The notes under the pieces are model-generated. The model had not been told where the DNA came from. It did no database searches and worked only from the letters and a program-made list of their open reading frames with translations. The position numbers and the translations under genes are program-made. Source: Firmicutes bacterium UBA5493 (lineage in GTDB: Bacteria; Bacillota; Limnochordia; Darwinibacteriales; Darwinibacteriaceae). Taken from it: DNA of 64,000 bases. The DNA lies in the NCBI GenBank assembly GCA_002424045.1, contig DIPH01000008.1, positions 36,713-100,712 on the forward strand, in the 5' to 3' direction. Below, one piece after another: positions 60,230-64,000 of this stretch (position 1 is its first letter; every line of letters starts with the position of its first letter).

Positions 60230-62029
60230 TCATTGAATGGCCATCGTAAACACAGTTCCATCCGCGGCGCAGAAGGTCTTGTTGTGGTAAACATTCGTTG
60301 TGATCTTCTGGCTAGCTCCGATTTGGATCCTAACCCCCGGATGAAAAGTCTGTGCGCTTATGGAACCATCCTCAGGTACGACCAGATGGGTGATCCCCAT
60401 ACCTCTTGACCCTACAGATCCTGCGTAAATGGAAGATTTTGCGGTACATGACCCCGAGCGGCATTCCCCAGCAATGTGTATCTTGTTTTCAGACACCAGA
60501 TCACAGTCGTAGATAAGTGACCCAGTGACTGAAATATCTCCAGTTGCTTCTAACTTGGCATTCTGGCAGTAATTGACTGTAATATTCGCGGGATTGTCGA
60601 AGTATTCCTCAAGTCGCACCACTAGCCCCTGTAGCTGAGAGCAGTCTTTTTCCAGTTGCTCCAAAGATTGTATCTCAAGGGGACCTGAGCCCATAAAATG
60701 CTTAGAAACCGACTGAAAGTCTGCTACAATGGCATTGAAGTTGTCAAATTGCTCCTCCCAGTTCCCAGTTGTTAGGAGTCTCATCACCTTCTCAAATACT
60801 TTTGGAACAGGGGCGAAATGCATTTCCAAGACGAGCTTGATTAAGTGACCATCACTATTGTGATGAAGGTCTCTTGAGGCTAATTTCGGATGGGTTCTTA
60901 GCTGTCGGCAAGCCGATATCAACTTGTGAATGTCTGGAATAACCTGCCGTAAGAGGGCGAGACTCTTGGCCAATCCAGGATGCTGCGCCCCAGCGGAAAC
61001 ATGGCCGCCGATCAGCTTACGATTGATTGTGACATGCGACCCGCTAATGATGTCAGCATGGTAGACACTCCCCCTTACGTCCACCATACCACCAGCCTCA
61101 ATTTTCATGGACTCACAAACGTTTCCCAGGACGATCACATCACCCTTGAACCTGATATTTCCTACAGACATGTCCACATCTTGTTGGATCGTCATTCTAG
61201 GTTCTACCGAAAGTGTGTTTTTCTTGAGGAATGGACGCCCTGGTCTTTCTGCCACGGCAATACGACCTTCGTTAATCAGTCTTACACCTCGTCCAGCGCG
61301 AAATGTCGAACTCCTTGGTGCCGGAGGTTCCACGATCTCTCCGTAGACGTTCTTCCCCGGAATTCCTAGTTGGGGTGGATGCCAATAGGCAAGAACATCT
61401 CCCACATCAACTGAAGGGATAACTCTGCGGTTTCGGTGATCGATCCGGTCACGATCCAAATCGGTAAAGATTTGTGGGCATGACTCACACACCATCTCTA
61501 TTCTCCCGTCAATTGGAGGTTTAGCAGGCACGCCCTGAAGAATTACCACATCAGCATTCTTCAATTCCTGACAGGCTTTGACGATTTCGTGGTGTCGAAT
61601 ATCGCCTCTAACCTTGTACTGTTCTAGTTCACCAAGTACTATTTCCACATCAATGGCTTGAGGGGGAATAGCTCGAAGAAGCTTGGTTTTCAGTCTCAGT
61701 TTATGAACAAATTGACTATCGCAAATCTGGTACTCCATGCCCCATGTAAAGCTAGTCTGTAGTGAAACTTCCATTTTATCGGGAGAAACCACAATGGCAT
61801 ATTCACTCTTTGGTTGTTTCATATCAACGGATATTGATACGTCCGATACACGTTCCACGACGGTTGGTCGCGTCACTCTTTGTTTCTTATAGAAGATGGA
61901 TACACCATCACTGGGAAGTATGACCGGCCAAGCACCTTTTCCTTGCGGTTCTTGCATTTGAAGTCGGCCTTCAACGATCCCGAGCATACCAGGCTTATCT
62001 ACTACAAGAAGATTTCTAGAATCGTCCAA
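60230..62029 (-). CDS. FapA/DUF342 family protein
   Basis: 599 residues from TTG 62029 (GGAGG eight bases before; TTG 62032 and GTG 62044 also possible). Residues about 75-200 carry the FapA N-terminal features (PKSEYAIVVSPDKMEVSLQT) and about 230-460 a polymer-like beta-helix (GNIRFKGDVIVLGNVCESMK, GGMVDVRGSVYHADI). FapA proteins were first tied to flagellar assembly and are widespread in Firmicutes, probably as peripheral cytoskeletal or envelope proteins. The c-di-GMP riboswitch upstream places it in the motile/sessile switch. Confidence 0.88.
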   Translation of the reverse strand: MDDSRNLLVVDKPGMLGIVEGRLQMQEPQGKGAWPVILPSDGVSIFYKKQRVTRPTVVERVSDVSISVDMKQPKSEYAIVVSPDKMEVSLQTSFTWGMEYQICDSQFVHKLRLKTKLLRAIPPQAIDVEIVLGELEQYKVRGDIRHHEIVKACQELKNADVVILQGVPAKPPIDGRIEMVCESCPQIFTDLDRDRIDHRNRRVIPSVDVGDVLAYWHPPQLGIPGKNVYGEIVEPPAPRSSTFRAGRGVRLINEGRIAVAERPGRPFLKKNTLSVEPRMTIQQDVDMSVGNIRFKGDVIVLGNVCESMKIEAGGMVDVRGSVYHADIISGSHVTINRKLIGGHVSAGAQHPGLAKSLALLRQVIPDIHKLISACRQLRTHPKLASRDLHHNSDGHLIKLVLEMHFAPVPKVFEKVMRLLTTGNWEEQFDNFNAIVADFQSVSKHFMGSGPLEIQSLEQLEKDCSQLQGLVVRLEEYFDNPANITVNYCQNAKLEATGDISVTGSLIYDCDLVSENKIHIAGECRSGSCTAKSSIYAGSVGSRGMGITHLVVPEDGSISAQTFHPGVRIQIGASQKITTNVYHNKTFCAADGTVFTMAIQ

Positions 62030-62030
62030 C

Positions 62031-62080
62031 AAAAGCACCTCCACATAACAAAATGCTTTTCAGCTACAGCCAAAAAGCAC
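62031..62080 (-). promoter_or_regulatory. Expression platform of the c-di-GMP riboswitch (competing stems at the ribosome site)
   Basis: The minus-strand AAAAGCA (62060-62054) can pair upstream with TGCTTTTT (62079-62072), a stem that extends to about 14 pairs with GU wobbles, or downstream with TGCTTTT (62037-62031) that abuts GGAGG (62042-62038) and covers the TTG start. Only one can form at a time. TTTTGTT after the upstream stem also makes a terminator reading possible. Confidence 0.65.
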
Positions 62081-62087
62081 TCCCAAG

Positions 62088-62165
62088 CCGCAGCTGGCAG
62101 GCATACACTTTCGCGCTTAGCCCCTGTAGCTTTGCGTCCCGCGGTTTCCCGCGGTTTGCCTAATA
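62088..62165 (-). ncRNA. c-di-GMP-I riboswitch (GEMM-I aptamer)
   Basis: Minus-strand order matches the GEMM-I consensus: AGGCAAACC (62161-62153), a CCGCG/CGCGG stem closed by a GAAA tetraloop (62148-62145), GGGACGCAAAGC (62140-62129), then a second arm closed by GCGCGAAAGTG and the receptor-side TGCCTGCCAGCTG (62103-62091). The first four bases of the P1 helix pair poorly, which leaves its basal stem short. It lies upstream of the fapA-like gene within a leader of about 190 nt. Confidence 0.92.
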
Positions 62166-62173
62166 TTGTGTGA

Positions 62174-62184
62174 GGGACAGTCCC
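62174..62184. repeat. Small palindrome GGGACAGTCCC, upstream copy
   Basis: 5-1-5 inverted repeat 10 bp before the riboswitch on the transcript. With the copy at 60198 it brackets the fapA-like transcription unit. Confidence 0.5.
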
Positions 62185-62224
62185 AATCAATTTAGCGAAT
62201 CCCGCCCTACAACTCTTTACAATT

Positions 62225-62253
62225 AGTATACCACATACAAATATGCCCCTCAA
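62225..62253 (-). promoter_or_regulatory. Promoter of the riboswitch-fapA unit
   Basis: TTGAGG (62253-62248), 17-bp spacer, TATACT (62230-62225). Predicted start about 62218, giving a leader of about 190 nt with the aptamer near its 5' end. From 62185 to 62224 I see nothing else. Confidence 0.72.
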
Positions 62254-62417
62254 CCTATACACAAACCAACCTCCTCCTGTCTTATGGAAGTCAAGACGTG
62301 TGGAATGCGTGACATCTCTTCCCGAGCACATAACACAACTATATTTATACCCTGTTATATATTACTTAAGTTTACGCTATTTTACTGACTTACCAGGGGA
62401 TTTGTGGCAGAATAGAA

Positions 62418-62445
62418 TTGTTAACATTTACACCAAAATTATAAA
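62418..62445 (+). promoter_or_regulatory. Possible promoter of the second chemoreceptor gene
   Basis: TTGTTA (62418-62423), 16-bp spacer, TATAAA (62440-62445). Between 62254 and 62417 only AT-rich sequence is seen. Confidence 0.4.
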
Positions 62446-62526
62446 GCACGAAATCAGTCCGTGAAAAGGATGGATCAAATCATGCCAAAGGATGGCAGTT
62501 ATGACAACACAAGGAGAGGTGTGTCT

Positions 62527-64000
62527 ATGAGACGAGGCATTGCATTTAAGATCAGCATATACGTTGGCGTTCTAGTTTTGGTTATTTGTGGCGGATTAGG
62601 GTTCTTTGCCTATAATCGAAGCTCATCTGCAGTTACAGCACAAGTTGAACAAGCATTAATCATGCAGGCTCAGGAGGCAGCAGAGTCTGTAGAAAGCCGA
62701 TTCGCAATGCAATTGACCGCACTTGAGACGATTGCAGCTAGACCAGAAATTGGGACTATGATCTGGGCACTTCAAAGGCATGTTCTCGAATCTGAGGTCG
62801 AAAGACTAGGATACCTTGCCCTAGGAGTAGTTAATGCCGACGGAGCAGCCCAATATACTGATTGGTCCACCGCTGATTTGGGTGACCGCGACTATGTTAT
62901 TAAGGCCCGTCAGGGACAATCGGTGATTTCCGAACCTCTGATCAGCCGAGTCGATGGGAGCCTGGTTCTAATGTATGCAGTTCCCATAAAGGACAATGGA
63001 GAAATTGTAGGTGTCCTTATTGCTCGAACAGACGGGACAATGCTCAGTGATATTACCGACAGGCTCGGTTTCGGAGCTAATGGTTGGGCCAACATTTTGG
63101 GAATCGACGGCACAGTCTACGCCCATCCCAATCGTGACTACGTGACGGAACAACGGAACATACTGAGAGAAACTGGAGATCTTGCAGAACTCGGGAAGGC
63201 CCTACAGGAAGTGGGAGTCGGAAATACCGGAATTGCCAATTTTAAGCTGGACGGAGCTTCCACAATTGTCGGTTTTGCGCCCATAGCATCTACCGGTTGG
63301 GTGATTGGCATAGGGGCTCTAGAGAGCGATGTTCTACAGGATTTGTATGCGCTTCGGCTGTTCATTGTCATCAGTGCCCTGGCATTCTTGGCCATAGGGA
63401 TAATTGTGGCCACAGTGCTTGCCAGGCAGATAGCAAATCCCCTACAGAAGGTTAAGGACGTAATCGAAGCTGCTGCCGACGGAGATCTAACAAAAACAGC
63501 AGACGTAAGATCCAAGGATGAAATTGGAGCGGTAGCCCAGGCCGTCAACAAGACGATGAAAAGCATGAGAGAAGCTCTAGGTCTGACCTCAGAGGCCACT
63601 TTGAATCTAGCACACACCAGCGAAACCCTGGCAGCAGCCTCACAACAAGCGAGCGCGTCAGTGGAAGAGGTGGCCAGCACCACCAACCAATTTTCTAGCA
63701 CTCTCGATGCAATGAACGCCAATGCCCAAGGCATGAACACCACGGTTCAGAGAGTATCCGACCAGGCCGTTGGTGGAAACAAAGCAATTGAGAATATAGT
63801 CCATCAGGTGCGTAATCTACGTGATAATACACAAAAGCTAGCTGGAGATGTATCGAACCTGGGGTCCCTATCTGACGAGATTGGGAAAATCGTGGACACG
63901 ATTAGTGCCATCGCCGATCAAACCAACCTCTTGGCTCTTAACGCCGCCATCGAAGCCGCCCGCGCCGGCGAGCATGGCCGAGGTTTTGCCGTGGTGGCAG
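62527..64000 (+). CDS. Methyl-accepting chemotaxis protein (5' part, cut by window edge)
   Basis: 491 residues are visible. Start ATG 62527 with AGGAGAGG; in-frame ATG 62470 is possible. Membrane helix about 9-29, Cache sensor about 35-270 (WANILGIDGTVYAHPNRDYV, YVIKARQGQSVISEPLIS, as in dCache_1), second helix about 276-300, HAMP about 300-352, then the methyl-accepting coiled coil. The signalling tip (DQTNLLALNAAIEAARAGEH) is just reached when the window ends. The sensor differs from that of the 4562 receptor, so a different ligand is likely. Confidence 0.92.
   Translation, partial: MRRGIAFKISIYVGVLVLVICGGLGFFAYNRSSSAVTAQVEQALIMQAQEAAESVESRFAMQLTALETIAARPEIGTMIWALQRHVLESEVERLGYLALGVVNADGAAQYTDWSTADLGDRDYVIKARQGQSVISEPLISRVDGSLVLMYAVPIKDNGEIVGVLIARTDGTMLSDITDRLGFGANGWANILGIDGTVYAHPNRDYVTEQRNILRETGDLAELGKALQEVGVGNTGIANFKLDGASTIVGFAPIASTGWVIGIGALESDVLQDLYALRLFIVISALAFLAIGIIVATVLARQIANPLQKVKDVIEAAADGDLTKTADVRSKDEIGAVAQAVNKTMKSMREALGLTSEATLNLAHTSETLAAASQQASASVEEVASTTNQFSSTLDAMNANAQGMNTTVQRVSDQAVGGNKAIENIVHQVRNLRDNTQKLAGDVSNLGSLSDEIGKIVDTISAIADQTNLLALNAAIEAARAGEHGRGFAVVA

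Noticed and set aside
60071..60409. 112-codon plus-strand frame
   Set aside because: Only its first 40 codons are MFS-derived; the rest is antisense to the fapA-like gene. Treated as part of the MFS pseudogene.
60198..62184. Palindromes read as ends of an insertion sequence
   Set aside because: No transposase lies between them and the copies are only 11 bp, so not annotated as a mobile element.
1..64000. CRISPR arrays, tRNA or rRNA genes, phage or conjugative elements
   Set aside because: No regularly spaced repeats, no cloverleaf or rRNA-like stretches, no integrase, capsid or relaxase genes were noticed on reading either strand.

Overview
The window looks like a chromosomal stretch of an anaerobic, motile, carbohydrate-degrading member of the Bacillota (Firmicutes), possibly a Limnochordia-like lineage. 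This rests on strong AGGAGG-type ribosome sites, YxlEFG-like, XRE-TPR and LacI gene types, a Clostridia-style c-di-GMP-I riboswitch, and many ABC sugar importers. All four solute-binding proteins carry ordinary signal peptides without a lipobox, which suggests a periplasm (diderm envelope). No rRNA, tRNA, CRISPR array or intact transposon was seen.

Layout. 1-226: end of an unidentified gene with a 20-bp tandem duplication over its stop. 295-3299 (minus): operon of an XRE-TPR regulator, a small PLDc_N membrane protein, an ABC ATPase and an ABC-2 permease (YxlEFG-like), with an alpha/beta hydrolase upstream. 4562-6550: chemoreceptor. 6579-7424: GH43-like enzyme, convergent with the next block. 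7421-31859 (minus): a 24-kb glycan-utilisation locus with three complete sugar ABC importers (binding protein, MalF-type, MalG-type permease), GH116, two GH172 (DUF2961), a DUF6259 protein, a DUF5107-TPR protein, RbsD, two ribokinases, a stand-alone KdsD-like SIS isomerase and a LacI repressor. A palindromic motif (GTAATCGTTTAC and variants) recurs at lacI, one GH172 gene and two binding-protein genes, defining a local LacI regulon.

32215-34721: ABC exporter. 34774-35599: remnants of an alpha/beta hydrolase and a thiolase. 35791-38091: MarR-FtsH operon with a clear promoter and operator. 38298-40109: second XRE-TPR regulator and an HD protein. 40193-42857: an active and an inactive M16 peptidase subunit, divergent from a MATE transporter with overlapping -35 boxes. 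44474-47157: a PAS-GGDEF(degenerate)-HD-GYP protein and a Nudix hydrolase. 47187-47984: MscS channel. 48195-52142: ferric-iron-type ABC importer with the binding-protein gene in convergent orientation. 52404-54787: RNase Z, an unknown protein and an HNH enzyme resembling phosphorothioate-DNA-dependent type IV restriction enzymes. 55095-58255: two lipoproteins sharing an N-terminal module. 58380-59780: membrane-anchored LuxR regulator. 59965-60195: MFS pseudogene. 60230-62029: FapA (DUF342) protein behind a c-di-GMP-I riboswitch. 62527-64000: start of a second chemoreceptor.

How it may work together. GH172 enzymes are known to act on D-arabinofuranosides or D-fructofuranosides. With importers, a furanose/pyranose mutarotase (RbsD), ribokinases and a KdsD-like isomerase (known to interconvert D-arabinose-5-P and D-ribulose-5-P), the block could be a D-arabinan or D-arabinose route into the pentose phosphate pathway. 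That is inference. c-di-GMP is the second theme: a probable phosphodiesterase and a riboswitch-controlled FapA protein. Several remnants (rbsD, oppF-like, hydrolase, thiolase, MFS) show ongoing gene loss.
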